Of a DNA stretch of 19,046 nt, positions 1 to 7,687 are shown in pieces. The notes beneath the pieces were generated by a model. That model was not told the DNA's origin and did not search any database. It saw only the letters and a program-made list of their open reading frames with translations. A program made the translations under genes and the position numbers. Source of the stretch: Aquificota bacterium (GTDB taxonomy: Bacteria; Aquificota; Aquificia; Aquificales; QOAS01); the NCBI GenBank assembly GCA_026987085.1, contig JALSNH010000052.1, forward strand, positions 1-19,046. Direction: 5' to 3'. The stretch's first letter is position 1. Each line of letters starts with the position of its first letter.

Positions 1-1163
1 ACCAACACTTTAGGAGGTGGAAATCCGTTAAAATGTGAGGCGTAAACTGTAGTGTAGGCACCTGCCGTTAGGATATAGATACGGTCTCCTATTTCTAAGT
101 TTTCAGGAAGGGCCACCTTTTCGGCAACCACATCCATACCGTCGCAGGAAATTCCTCCGATTGTGTAAAAGGATAAATTCCCCTTTCGGGTGGTGTAAAA
201 GGAATAGCGGATGCCGCCCAAGGCTTCCGCAAGGCCGTGGAAGACACCGGAATTTATATATAGCCACCTTTCGCCAAAGCGCTCCGCTTTTCCTATTACC
301 TCTACCACCAGAACTCCCGCTTCGCCAACCAGTCCCCTTCCCGGTTCTATCTGGAGTTCCAAAGTTCTTATGGCGAAATACTTTTTAAGCAGCCCTTTAA
401 GGTAGGTTGCTATCTCTTTTGGCGATAGGCTCTCACGGGTATAGCGGGCCGGAATACCACCTCCGGCGTTAAGCATTTGGAGTTTTATACCTTTCAAACG
501 GGCCTTTTCCCATACCTCCTTGGCCTTTTTTATGGCTACAAACCAATTTTGGAGGTTGTTGCACTGCGAACCGACGTGAAAGGTAATCCCGTAGGGAACG
601 AGACCTTTACGATTGGCATATTCCAAAATCTCCACCGCCGTGTCGGTATCGGCACCGAATTTTCTCGAAAGGGGCCAATCGCTGCCTACATTGGGAACCG
701 CCAGCCTTACGTAAACACGGGCCCTCTTTTTGAACCTTGCTATCTTGTCTATTTCCGCAAAGCTATCCACCGCGAAGCGGTCTATACCTTCTTTTAAACA
801 ATGTTCAATAAAGGGAAGTGGCTTTACCGGATTGCTTGAAATTATTCTTTCGGGCGAAACATCGAAAGATAGAACCTTTTCTAGCTCTTTGGAGGAAGCT
901 ATTTCAAAACCGCTCCCCAAATCGGCGAAGGTCTTTATTACCTCCCTATCATCGTTGGCCTTTACCGCATAGTAGACCTCAAAAAGGTCAAAGTGTTTTT
1001 TTATCTCCCCGTAGCGGTCCTCAAGTTTTTTCCGAACCATTACGAGAGTCGGGGTTTCAACCCTTTTTAAAAACTCCTCCAGGTTAGTATTTCCATTAAT
1101 AAATTCCCTATAGAGTTTCTCCGCAAAGTTCCATTGAACCTCAAGGGGAGCGGTGTAGGACAT
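1..1163 (-). CDS. Ornithine/lysine-type PLP-dependent decarboxylase (fold type III), 3' end cut by window edge
   Basis: Group IV (alanine-racemase-fold) decarboxylase that would remove the alpha-carboxylate of a basic amino acid such as ornithine or lysine to give a polyamine precursor in the cytoplasm. I translated it from ATG at 1163; 387 codons are visible with no stop. Visible motifs are the PLP lysine in YYAVKAND (K68), GSGFEIAS (84-90), HVGSQ (196-200), the NAGGGIP loop (232-238), the phosphate-binding EPGR (273-276) and the CDGMD motif (340-344) whose Cys and Asp form part of the active site of the paired subunit. The final visible residues resemble the family C-terminus, so only a few residues are probably missing. 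It starts 12 bp after the folK stop, so the two are likely cotranscribed. The CDGxD motif argues for ornithine or lysine decarboxylase rather than diaminopimelate or carboxynorspermidine decarboxylase, but the exact substrate cannot be settled by eye. Confidence 0.85.
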   Translation of the reverse strand, partial: MSYTAPLEVQWNFAEKLYREFINGNTNLEEFLKRVETPTLVMVRKKLEDRYGEIKKHFDLFEVYYAVKANDDREVIKTFADLGSGFEIASSKELEKVLSFDVSPERIISSNPVKPLPFIEHCLKEGIDRFAVDSFAEIDKIARFKKRARVYVRLAVPNVGSDWPLSRKFGADTDTAVEILEYANRKGLVPYGITFHVGSQCNNLQNWFVAIKKAKEVWEKARLKGIKLQMLNAGGGIPARYTRESLSPKEIATYLKGLLKKYFAIRTLELQIEPGRGLVGEAGVLVVEVIGKAERFGERWLYINSGVFHGLAEALGGIRYSFYTTRKGNLSFYTIGGISCDGMDVVAEKVALPENLEIGDRIYILTAGAYTTVYASHFNGFPPPKVL

Positions 1164-1175
1164 AACTTTCAAAGT

Positions 1176-1685
1176 TTAAATTTGAAAGATTTTTCTACCA
1201 CCTCCAAAAGTGCCTTTTACCTTCAAAAACCTTAAAAGTTGGTTTACAGGTTTTCCCACTTCGGGATCTAAAAAGTAAGGTTCTATTTCCACGAGCGGTT
1301 TTAAAACAAATTCTCTGTTCAATCGGTCGGGATGGGGTATTACCAGTTCCTTCAAACGGAGCTTTAAATTTCCGTAATAAACTATATCGAGGTCTATTTC
1401 CCTTGCGCACCACCTACAGCGAGGTTTTCTTCCCACCTTCCTTTCAACGTTTTTTAAGAACTTTAGAAGCTCCAAAGGTGGAAGCTTTGTAAAACCGATA
1501 AAAACCCCATTATGGAAGGAAGGCTGATTTTTTACCCCGTAAGGTTTTGATATGTGAATTTTTGAAACTTTGATGATGTTTATTTTCTTTGAACACTCCT
1601 CTAATGCGGCTGCTATTTGCTTTTGGCAGTTGCCCAAGTTGCAACCGAATGCTATAACAACCCTTTCTCCTTCCAGTTTGGCCAT
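1176..1685 (-). CDS. folK: 2-amino-4-hydroxy-6-hydroxymethyldihydropteridine pyrophosphokinase (HPPK)
   Basis: Transfers pyrophosphate from ATP to 6-hydroxymethyl-7,8-dihydropterin, an early cytosolic step in folate synthesis. The 169-residue length is normal for single-domain HPPK. Visible family marks are the N-terminal AFGCNLGN strand-turn (12-19, usually SLGSNLG), the R-x-x-R-x-x-x-x-E-I-D-L-D-I block near residues 90-101 that supplies the Mg/ATP-binding acidic residues, and IPHPDRLNREFVLKPL (about 116-131). Start is ATG at 1685; no strong Shine-Dalgarno sequence is visible before it. It is divergent from phoH across a 102-bp gap and is followed 12 bp later by the decarboxylase. Other folate genes are not in the window. 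Confidence 0.93.
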   Translation of the reverse strand: MAKLEGERVVIAFGCNLGNCQKQIAAALEECSKKINIIKVSKIHISKPYGVKNQPSFHNGVFIGFTKLPPLELLKFLKNVERKVGRKPRCRWCAREIDLDIVYYGNLKLRLKELVIPHPDRLNREFVLKPLVEIEPYFLDPEVGKPVNQLLRFLKVKGTFGGGRKIFQI

Positions 1686-1725
1686 TCGTTAAAAGGTTCT
1701 ATTCAATCAAAGAAAAGTAGTTTTC

Positions 1726-1755
1726 CTTATATTGAAAAAATTTTGTGGAAATCAA
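1726..1755 (-). promoter_or_regulatory. Possible sigma70-type promoter for folK
   Basis: On the minus strand TTGATT (plus positions 1750-1755) is followed after 18 bp by TATAAG (1726-1731). This sits inside the 102-bp divergent gap and would place transcription start about 30-35 bp before the folK ATG. The region is very AT-rich, so chance matches are easy; this is a suggestion only. Confidence 0.3.
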
Positions 1756-1776
1756 ATATTAAGGTTGATATAGAGA

Positions 1777-1784
1777 AAGGAGGT
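1777..1784 (+). promoter_or_regulatory. Strong Shine-Dalgarno site of phoH
   Basis: AAGGAGGT lies three bases before the ATG at 1788. It is one of the few near-perfect ribosome-binding sites in the window and fixes the phoH start. Confidence 0.85.
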
Positions 1785-1787
1785 TAA

Positions 1788-2816
1788 ATGGTAGAGGAAA
1801 GAATAGATTTGGGGAGTTTTGATGAGCGGTTTTTTGCAATTGTAGGACGCGCAGATGAAAATCTCAAATTTTTTGCCGACCTTTTTGGAGTAAAGGTAAT
1901 AGCCCGCGGAACGGAGGTGATAGTAAAAGGCGACCCTGAAAAGGTAAAAAAACTTACCTCCTTCATAAGGAAAATGCTCAAAGAAATACCTCAAAGGCAT
2001 TTAAACACAACCCAGGTAAGGGAAGAGGCAAAAAAATACCTTTTAGAGTTAGAAGAGAACCTAGGATCCCCAAAAAGGGAAGTTAAGGAGGAAGAAACCC
2101 GAGAAGGTGAAGAGGTAATTTTAATAACCCACCGAAAGAAAGCTATCGTTCCTAAAACCCCATCGCAAAAGGCTTATATAAAAGCGATTAAGGAAAACGA
2201 CATAGTATTCGGAATAGGTCCCGCCGGAACGGGAAAAACCTACCTAGCTATGGCAATGGCTTTAAAGTATCTAAAAGAAAACAAAATTTCCAAAATTATT
2301 CTAACCCGTCCGGCGGTAGAAGCGGGGGAAAAACTCGGATTTCTACCCGGCGGTATAGCGGAAAAAGTTCACCCTTACCTTACACCTCTTTACGATGCAC
2401 TCTACGATATGGTTGATTTCGATAAAGCAAACTATCTCCTTGAAAAAGGCGTTATAGAAATAGCCCCCTTGGCCTTTATGAGAGGTAGAACTCTAAACGA
2501 TGCCTTTATTATTCTCGATGAAGCTCAAAACACCACCCGCGAACAGATGAAAATGTTCTTAACCCGTATAGGTTTTGGTTCGAAAGCGGTAATTACCGGT
2601 GATGTGACCCAAATAGACCTTCCCAGAAAGAGGGAATCGGGTTTGCTCGATGCCTTTAGGGTTTTAAAAGGAATAGACGGCATAGCCTTTGTGGAATTTA
2701 AAAAAGAAGATGTTGTAAGACATCCGATTGTGCAGAAAATTATTCAGGCTTACGAGCGCTTTGAGGAAAAAAACGAAGCTGCCGATGCGACAGGTGAAAA
2801 TGTTAAAACTGGATAG
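1788..2816 (+). CDS. phoH: PhoH-family ATPase (PhoH-like / YbeZ type)
   Basis: Cytosolic P-loop NTPase of the PhoH-like family, related to the helicase superfamily 1 fold and usually linked to RNA metabolism with the YbeY endoribonuclease. Length 342 aa is normal. An N-terminal domain of about 110 residues resembles the small KH-like RNA-binding region of this family. It is followed by Walker A GPAGTGKT (144-151), TRPAVEAGEKLGFLPG (173-188), Walker B FIILDEAQ (240-247), the sensor-like GDVTQIDLP (271-279) and RHPIVQ (311-316). The gene is followed by a pgpH homologue, with which it overlaps by 17 bp. In many bacteria phoH, pgpH and ybeY are consecutive; here ybeY is absent from this place. 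Confidence 0.95.
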   Translation: MVEERIDLGSFDERFFAIVGRADENLKFFADLFGVKVIARGTEVIVKGDPEKVKKLTSFIRKMLKEIPQRHLNTTQVREEAKKYLLELEENLGSPKREVKEEETREGEEVILITHRKKAIVPKTPSQKAYIKAIKENDIVFGIGPAGTGKTYLAMAMALKYLKENKISKIILTRPAVEAGEKLGFLPGGIAEKVHPYLTPLYDALYDMVDFDKANYLLEKGVIEIAPLAFMRGRTLNDAFIILDEAQNTTREQMKMFLTRIGFGSKAVITGDVTQIDLPRKRESGLLDAFRVLKGIDGIAFVEFKKEDVVRHPIVQKIIQAYERFEEKNEAADATGENVKTG

Positions 2817-4203
2817 GAAACAACTAATAGCCTACCTTTCTATAACCTTATACGCCCTATTTTTATCCTTTCTCTTAGGTTTTCCCAAAAATAACGCCTT
2901 TTTCTATATAGGTGGGTTTCTGTTTAATTGGTTTTTCCTATACGGGTTTTACCGCCTTTGCAACTTTAAAATCCTCTTTGAAGATGAAATTTATATAACC
3001 CTTAATTTGGTCTTTTTACTTCTTCTATTTTCAACTTCGGTAATCAAATATTTGGAAAAAGCTATATTGTTGGGTGTTGGAGAGGGATACTACCTTATTT
3101 TGGTAGGTTCGATAGTTGGTATCCTTGCAGGGAGCTTTTTAAGAAAGCAATCCATTAAAGGAATCCTTCTTTTCACCACCTATGCGGTACTTTTATCCTC
3201 CAAAAACCTTTTCATCACAGTAGGTTTTACCTTAGCAAACCTAGTATCGGCCGATATATACCGCCGATACCGAAAAACGGTTTACGAAATTTTTGCCCTA
3301 ACGGTGGGAAACGCAATATTTACCCTCCTTTTGGTTGGATACACGTTAGTAAGCGAACCTTCGAAAGTGGAAGCTTACCTTCTTTTATATCCCGTTTCGG
3401 TAATTGTTCAGATATTTTTACTCTTTGGTTTGCAAAAACTTTTAGACCTTCTTCCCTATATGTACAGCGATGAAAAGTTGGAAAACTTTGCCAGCCTATC
3501 CAATCCTCTGCTGGAAGAGATGCTTATTAGAGCACCGGGAACCTACCACCACTCGGTAATGGTATCGGTTCTGTCGGAAAGTATAGCCAAAAAGTTAGAT
3601 GCCGACCCCCTACTTACAAAGGTAGGAGCAATGTTCCACGATATAGGGAAGTTAATAAATCCCAAATACTTTATTGAGAATCAAAATGGAGAAAATCCAC
3701 ATGACAGTCTAAAGCCAGAAATAAGTGCTGCAATCATAAAAAACCACGTTGATGAAGGATTAAAACTTGCTCATAAATACAAACTTCCGAAGGAAATTAT
3801 TAAGTTCATTCCCGAACATCAAGGAACAAAACTGATTCGTTTCTTCTATATGAAAGCTCTAGAGGAAAATCCGAATACTTCTGAAGGGAAATTTCGATAC
3901 AAAGGACCCATTCCTCAAAGCAAGGAAACAGCTATTGTGATGATAGTAGACACTGTAGAAGCAATGGTTAGAGCTTTGAAAAATCCCTCTCCCGAAGATA
4001 TAAAGAAAACCGTCAGAAGGGCCATATCTAACCTCCTACAGGAGGGACAATTAAAAGATTCCGGCCTTTCAAAGGAGGATTTAGAAAAAATTGAAAACCT
4101 TCTAACGGAACTTATACTCTCTTATTACCACGAAAGAATTAAATATCCTGAAAAACCGCAAGAGGTTGAAAAAAAGGAAACTGGAAAAGTTAATCTTCGG
4201 TAA
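2800..4203 (+). CDS. Seven-helix membrane HD-domain phosphodiesterase, PgpH/YqfF type, lacking the extracellular domain
   Basis: Probably hydrolyses cyclic di-AMP to pApA, as shown for PgpH of Gram-positive bacteria. The likely start is ATG at 2800 (467 aa), preceded by AGGTG and giving a 17-bp overlap with phoH; an earlier ATG at 2785 is possible. Seven hydrophobic helices are visible at roughly residues 9-28, 33-53, 64-82, 97-113, 119-140, 163-184 and 192-215. The cytosolic HD domain follows, with APGTYHHS (246-252), FHDIGK (279-284), H316, PEHQGT (338-343), YKGPIPQSKE (367-376) and the downstream Asp in VDTVEA (D384), which are the family metal and ligand positions. Typical PgpH proteins are about 700 aa with a large extracellular region after the first helix; that region is missing here. 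The 3' end overlaps the convergent zinc finger gene by 14 bp. Confidence 0.85.
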   Translation: MLKLDRKQLIAYLSITLYALFLSFLLGFPKNNAFFYIGGFLFNWFFLYGFYRLCNFKILFEDEIYITLNLVFLLLLFSTSVIKYLEKAILLGVGEGYYLILVGSIVGILAGSFLRKQSIKGILLFTTYAVLLSSKNLFITVGFTLANLVSADIYRRYRKTVYEIFALTVGNAIFTLLLVGYTLVSEPSKVEAYLLLYPVSVIVQIFLLFGLQKLLDLLPYMYSDEKLENFASLSNPLLEEMLIRAPGTYHHSVMVSVLSESIAKKLDADPLLTKVGAMFHDIGKLINPKYFIENQNGENPHDSLKPEISAAIIKNHVDEGLKLAHKYKLPKEIIKFIPEHQGTKLIRFFYMKALEENPNTSEGKFRYKGPIPQSKETAIVMIVDTVEAMVRALKNPSPEDIKKTVRRAISNLLQEGQLKDSGLSKEDLEKIENLLTELILSYYHERIKYPEKPQEVEKKETGKVNLR

Positions 4204-4624
4204 TATCTTCCCTCTCCAGTTTTATATTTGAGTAGTTCTCAAAACCGGTGGATTCCATATAGGTGCCGTACATCTGTTCGTATTCCTCCGCGCATTTTGC
4301 ACAGAAGCGGGTCCAAGGTATGGAGCAGAGGCGCTCTTCAGGAATTTCAATTCCACATCCCTCGCAAATACCGTAGGTATTGTTTTTTATTTTTTCCAAA
4401 GAGTAATCTATCTCCCTCAAGATAAACATATCCCGTTGTGAAAGTTTGTCTAAAACCTCTTCGGTATAGGTCATAAGACTTAGGTCTTCCATATCGGAAG
4501 GTTCTTTGTATTCTTCGCTTATTCTCTGTTGGGTCTCCTGCTTTTGGGCGTAAGCCTTAATAATTTTCTCCTTTTCTTCCAAAAGTTTTTTTTCGCACTC
4601 CTTGTAAAGTTGCTCTCTGTCCAT
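4190..4624 (-). CDS. DksA/TraR-family zinc finger protein
   Basis: RNA-polymerase-binding regulator of the DksA/TraR family, 144 aa, close to E. coli DksA in size. An N-terminal helical, charged region (about 1-80) should form the coiled coil that enters the polymerase secondary channel. Near its expected tip lies DMEDLS (44-49), which keeps the two acidic positions of the DxxDxA motif but has Ser in place of Ala. The zinc finger has C87, C90, C108 and C111, spaced CX2C-X17-CX2C exactly as in DksA. It has a strong ribosome-binding site and lies 69 bp after the histidine kinase on the same strand, so cotranscription is possible. It could instead be the shorter general TraR/YteA-like type; a role in the stringent response is inference. 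Confidence 0.85.
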   Translation of the reverse strand: MDREQLYKECEKKLLEEKEKIIKAYAQKQETQQRISEEYKEPSDMEDLSLMTYTEEVLDKLSQRDMFILREIDYSLEKIKNNTYGICEGCGIEIPEERLCSIPWTRFCAKCAEEYEQMYGTYMESTGFENYSNIKLEREDITED

Positions 4625-4630
4625 TAACCA

Positions 4631-4637
4631 CCTCCTT
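4631..4637 (-). promoter_or_regulatory. Strong Shine-Dalgarno site of the DksA/TraR gene
   Basis: On the minus strand AAGGAGG precedes the ATG at 4624 by six bases, which supports that start. Confidence 0.8.
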
Positions 4638-4693
4638 ATGGAAAGATTTAGGAATTATTTCCCAAAGGGATATTACTTGTCAATAAGTAATTG

Positions 4694-5626
4694 CTAATCT
4701 TTCAAAGGTATGTAAACCTTAAAGCAACTACCTTTACCTTCCTCACTTTCAACTTCAACCTTTCCACCGTGAATAAGAGCTATATGTTTGACAATCGAAA
4801 GACCTAAACCGGTTCCTCTAATCTCTCTAGACCTTGATTTGTCTACCCTATAGAACCTTTCAAAAATTAAAGGAAGGTATTTTTTAGGAATACCAATGCC
4901 GGTATCGGATACCTCCCAAATAATCCATCTATTTTGTTTTTTCACGGAGACCTTTACCTCTCCTCCCTCGCGGTTGTATTTAATAGCGTTTTCAACGAGG
5001 TTTTTTAAAAGTATTTCAATTTTGTGCGAGTCGCAGATACAATTTTTAACCAATATTTCCTTTTTAAGTTTCACATTTTTTTTCTCTGCAAACTCCTGAA
5101 GCTTTGAAAAAACTTCTTCAACCAATTTAGAAACATCTATAGTTTCCCAAATGACCTTGCCCTCTTTCGATTCAAGAGCTGCTAGTATAAGTAGATCCTC
5201 TACCAGCGCCTCCATTTCACGGGTTCTTTTTAAGATTTTTTCCAAAAAGCGTTTTTTAAAAGCATCCTGCTCTTCCATATAGAGTGTTTCAGCTATGGAG
5301 CTGATCACCGAAATGGGAGTTTTTAGTTCATGAGATACATTGGCTACAAAATCCTTCTTAGCCCTTTGGTAGGTCTTCAAATGGGTAATGTCTTCAAGGA
5401 TAAAAGCTCTTTTGTTGTTTTCGTCAAATATATGGATCTTGTAGGTTTTTCCTTTGTAATCCACTTCCCTTTTCGGATTTTCGAGAAGGGTTTTAACAAA
5501 TAAGGTTTCCAATAGATTCCAATCTTTGAAGGTTCTATTTATATAGATAACCTCATTGAGAGTTTTGTCGTATACTAAAACACCGTAAGGTGCCCAGTCG
5601 GTTAATCGTTTAAAAAATTTTTCCAT
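4694..5626 (-). CDS. Soluble PAS-containing sensor histidine kinase, PhoR-like
   Basis: Two-component sensor kinase of 310 aa. An N-terminal PAS-like segment (about 5-90) is followed by a HisKA dimerisation domain with the H-box VSHELKTP (H99) and a HATPase_c domain with the N-box NLVENAIKYN (209-218), G1 DTGIG (241-245), the F-box around FERFYR (255-260) and G2 GTGLG (271-275). All residues needed for autophosphorylation appear present. The catalytic half is most like PhoR-type kinases. No transmembrane helix or signal peptide is visible, so it is expected to be cytosolic. No response regulator gene is in the window, so it is an orphan here. The ATG at 5626 has no Shine-Dalgarno sequence and lies 15 bp from the divergent phosphatase start. 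Confidence 0.9.
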   Translation of the reverse strand: MEKFFKRLTDWAPYGVLVYDKTLNEVIYINRTFKDWNLLETLFVKTLLENPKREVDYKGKTYKIHIFDENNKRAFILEDITHLKTYQRAKKDFVANVSHELKTPISVISSIAETLYMEEQDAFKKRFLEKILKRTREMEALVEDLLILAALESKEGKVIWETIDVSKLVEEVFSKLQEFAEKKNVKLKKEILVKNCICDSHKIEILLKNLVENAIKYNREGGEVKVSVKKQNRWIIWEVSDTGIGIPKKYLPLIFERFYRVDKSRSREIRGTGLGLSIVKHIALIHGGKVEVESEEGKGSCFKVYIPLKD

Positions 5627-5641
5627 GAAAAAATTTAAATA

Positions 5642-6298
5642 ATGGGTAAGTTGGTAGTTTTTGACCTTGATGGAACGTTAATAGATACCGCTCCCGATCT
5701 TTATATGGCTTTTTGCGAGACTTTAAAAGATTTTGGCTACCAGCAGCCACCATTTGAGGTTTTTTGCAAATATATAGGAGGAGGAGCCTACGGTTTTTTA
5801 GAACCTTTTCTACCCTCCGAAGTTTTGGAGGAAGCCCTTCAGAAGGTTCGCCACTACTATCTAACCAAATACCTTTTTAAGGAAAGTAAACCATACGAGG
5901 GAATCTTGGAGGTTTTGGAAACCTTAAAAAGTGCTAACTACAAGCTGGCCGTTGCCACCAATAAAATAAGCGAAGGGGCTGTAAGAGTTTTAAAAGAAGC
6001 AAAATTGGATCACTTTTTTGAGTTGATAGTAGGAAGAGACTTACCAAAAGAGCATAAACCTTCACCTGAGCATCTACTCTATATAAATCGACAATTGAAA
6101 ATCGAACCGAAAAAAACCTTAATGATTGGAGATAGAAGCGATGATATTTTGTCTGCAAAAAAAGCAGGTGCCTACGCCGCCTACGCCTTATGGGGCTATA
6201 CCGAACCCTTAAATGGTTTTAAGCCCGATTTCTTTTTAAAGAAGCCAAAAGACATTTTAACCATTCTGGAAACTTTAGCTTTTGAATCCTGCAGGTAA
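5642..6298 (+). CDS. gph: HAD-superfamily phosphatase, phosphoglycolate phosphatase-like
   Basis: Magnesium-dependent phosphatase of the haloacid dehalogenase superfamily with a helical C1 cap, likely acting on 2-phosphoglycolate or a similar small phosphate ester. Visible motifs are I, VFDLDGTLIDT, with nucleophile D8 and acid/base D10; II, ATNK (T106); III, K139 in KEHKPSP; and IV, GDRSDDI (D164 and D168). Length 218 aa is normal. The ATG at 5642 has no visible Shine-Dalgarno sequence, but motif I begins five residues in, so the start cannot be much later. It is transcribed divergently from the kinase and converges with ribBA. Specificity in this superfamily cannot be read from sequence, so the substrate is an inference; PpaX- or AraL-like phosphatases are alternatives. 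Confidence 0.8.
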   Translation: MGKLVVFDLDGTLIDTAPDLYMAFCETLKDFGYQQPPFEVFCKYIGGGAYGFLEPFLPSEVLEEALQKVRHYYLTKYLFKESKPYEGILEVLETLKSANYKLAVATNKISEGAVRVLKEAKLDHFFELIVGRDLPKEHKPSPEHLLYINRQLKIEPKKTLMIGDRSDDILSAKKAGAYAAYALWGYTEPLNGFKPDFFLKKPKDILTILETLAFESCR

Positions 6299-6391
6299 TT
6301 GCCTTTCCTCTTCTTAGTTGGAGATTTCCTGCTGTGATTTTCTGTATAAAAAAGATACCAATAACGGAAGAAAAAAACTTTTTGGAGGCTA

Positions 6392-7636
6392 TTAATTTTT
6401 CCCCTTTAGGAGGTCTTCGTCGATTATATGGCCTAACTTTTGCTTTTTGGTTTTCAAATAATTTAGATTGAACTTGTTGGGAGGAATTTGGATAGGTATT
6501 CTTTCCACAATTTCTAAACCGTAGCCTTTTAAGGCTACTATTTTTCTCGGATTGTTAGTTAATAAACGAATTTTCCTTACTCCCAAGTCTCTTAAAATCT
6601 GGGCTCCCACTCCGTAATCTCTTAAATCTACTGGTAAACCGAGATGGCAGTTGGCTTCAACCGTATCTAAGCCTTTTTCCTGCAAAGCGTAAGCTTTAAT
6701 TTTATTACCAAGTCCAATGCCCCTACCTTCGTGTCCGCGCATGTAAACGAGAATCCCTTTTCCCTCTTTAGCAATCAATTCCAACGCCTTTTCAAGTTGA
6801 TTTCTACAATCACATTTTAGGGATTTAAAAACATCTCCGGTTAGACATTCGGAATGAACCCTCACCAAAACAGGTTCATCCGGTTTCCATTCACCCATAG
6901 TCAAAACGGCATGTTCGATACCGTCCAATTTATTTCTATAAACATGTATTTTGAAAGTTCCCCAAGGAGTGGGAAGATGGGCTTCAGAAACTTTTTCAAC
7001 AATACTTTCCTTTTGCAAACGATATTTGATTAAATCCTCTATAGTAATTATCTTTAAGTTATGCCTTTTAGCAAATTCTATAAGGTCGGGAAGACGCGCC
7101 ATAGTTCCGTCATCTTTCATAATTTCACAAATCACTCCAGCAGGATAGAGACCGGCCAGCTTGGCTAAATCCACACTAGCTTCAGTATGGCCGGCTCGTT
7201 CTAAAACACCACCTTGCCTTGCCTTTAAAGGAAAAACATGTCCCGGCTTTATAAAATCTGATGGTTTTGCTTCGGGAGATACAGCAAGTTTTATTGTTAT
7301 AGCTCTATCGTAGGCAGAAATCCCGGTAGTAGTCCCATATTTGGGATGGGCATCTATAGACACACAAAAGGCCGTTCCCTTAGGATCGGTATTTTCCTTT
7401 ACCATAGGTTCTAAACCCAATTCTCTGCACCTTTCAGGTGTAAGAGATAGACAAATAAGCCCCCTTCCATATTTGGCCATGAAATTTATTGCTTCTGGTG
7501 TCACCTTTTCGGCAGCCATTACAAGATCGCCTTCATTCTCCCTATCGGGATCATCAACCACTATTACCATTTTTCCTTGACGGATATCCTCAATGGCCTC
7601 CTCAATGGTATTGAATTGGACTTTTTTTTCCTTCAT
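6392..7636 (-). CDS. ribBA: Bifunctional 3,4-dihydroxy-2-butanone 4-phosphate synthase / GTP cyclohydrolase II
   Basis: Makes both precursors of riboflavin: the RibB half converts ribulose 5-phosphate to the four-carbon unit, and the RibA half opens GTP. From ATG at 7636 it is 414 aa, the usual fusion length; an in-frame TTG at 7651 would add five residues and neither start has a clear Shine-Dalgarno. The RibB domain (about 5-205) shows DDPDRENEGD (28-37), TTGISAYDR (103-111), GHVFPLKAR (132-140) and HTEAS (150-154). The RibA domain (about 210-410) has zinc ligands C264, C275 and C277, GRGIGL (304-309) and LLTNNPRK (358-365). Both halves look catalytically intact. It follows the TauE/SafE gene closely on the same strand and converges on the phosphatase gene with 93 bp between stops; I see no clear terminator hairpin there. 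Confidence 0.96.
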   Translation of the reverse strand: MKEKKVQFNTIEEAIEDIRQGKMVIVVDDPDRENEGDLVMAAEKVTPEAINFMAKYGRGLICLSLTPERCRELGLEPMVKENTDPKGTAFCVSIDAHPKYGTTTGISAYDRAITIKLAVSPEAKPSDFIKPGHVFPLKARQGGVLERAGHTEASVDLAKLAGLYPAGVICEIMKDDGTMARLPDLIEFAKRHNLKIITIEDLIKYRLQKESIVEKVSEAHLPTPWGTFKIHVYRNKLDGIEHAVLTMGEWKPDEPVLVRVHSECLTGDVFKSLKCDCRNQLEKALELIAKEGKGILVYMRGHEGRGIGLGNKIKAYALQEKGLDTVEANCHLGLPVDLRDYGVGAQILRDLGVRKIRLLTNNPRKIVALKGYGLEIVERIPIQIPPNKFNLNYLKTKKQKLGHIIDEDLLKGKN

Positions 7637-7687
7637 AGGTAAAACTATCAATCTAAGTTACTTTTAGCTTTTTTTAAATGAAAAAGG

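Noticed and set aside
161..1087. Several plus-strand open frames across the decarboxylase gene
   Set aside because: They lie antisense to a minus-strand frame with continuous, motif-rich PLP decarboxylase homology; their translations show no domain pattern.
2728..2799. Longer N-terminal extension of the HD phosphodiesterase
   Set aside because: The extra 24 residues overlap phoH coding sequence, are strongly basic and unlike the family; ATG at 2800 with AGGTG upstream places the first membrane helix properly.
6299..6391. Possible terminator or small RNA between the phosphatase and ribBA stops
   Set aside because: The 93-bp gap is AT-rich with no convincing stem followed by a T-run in either direction.
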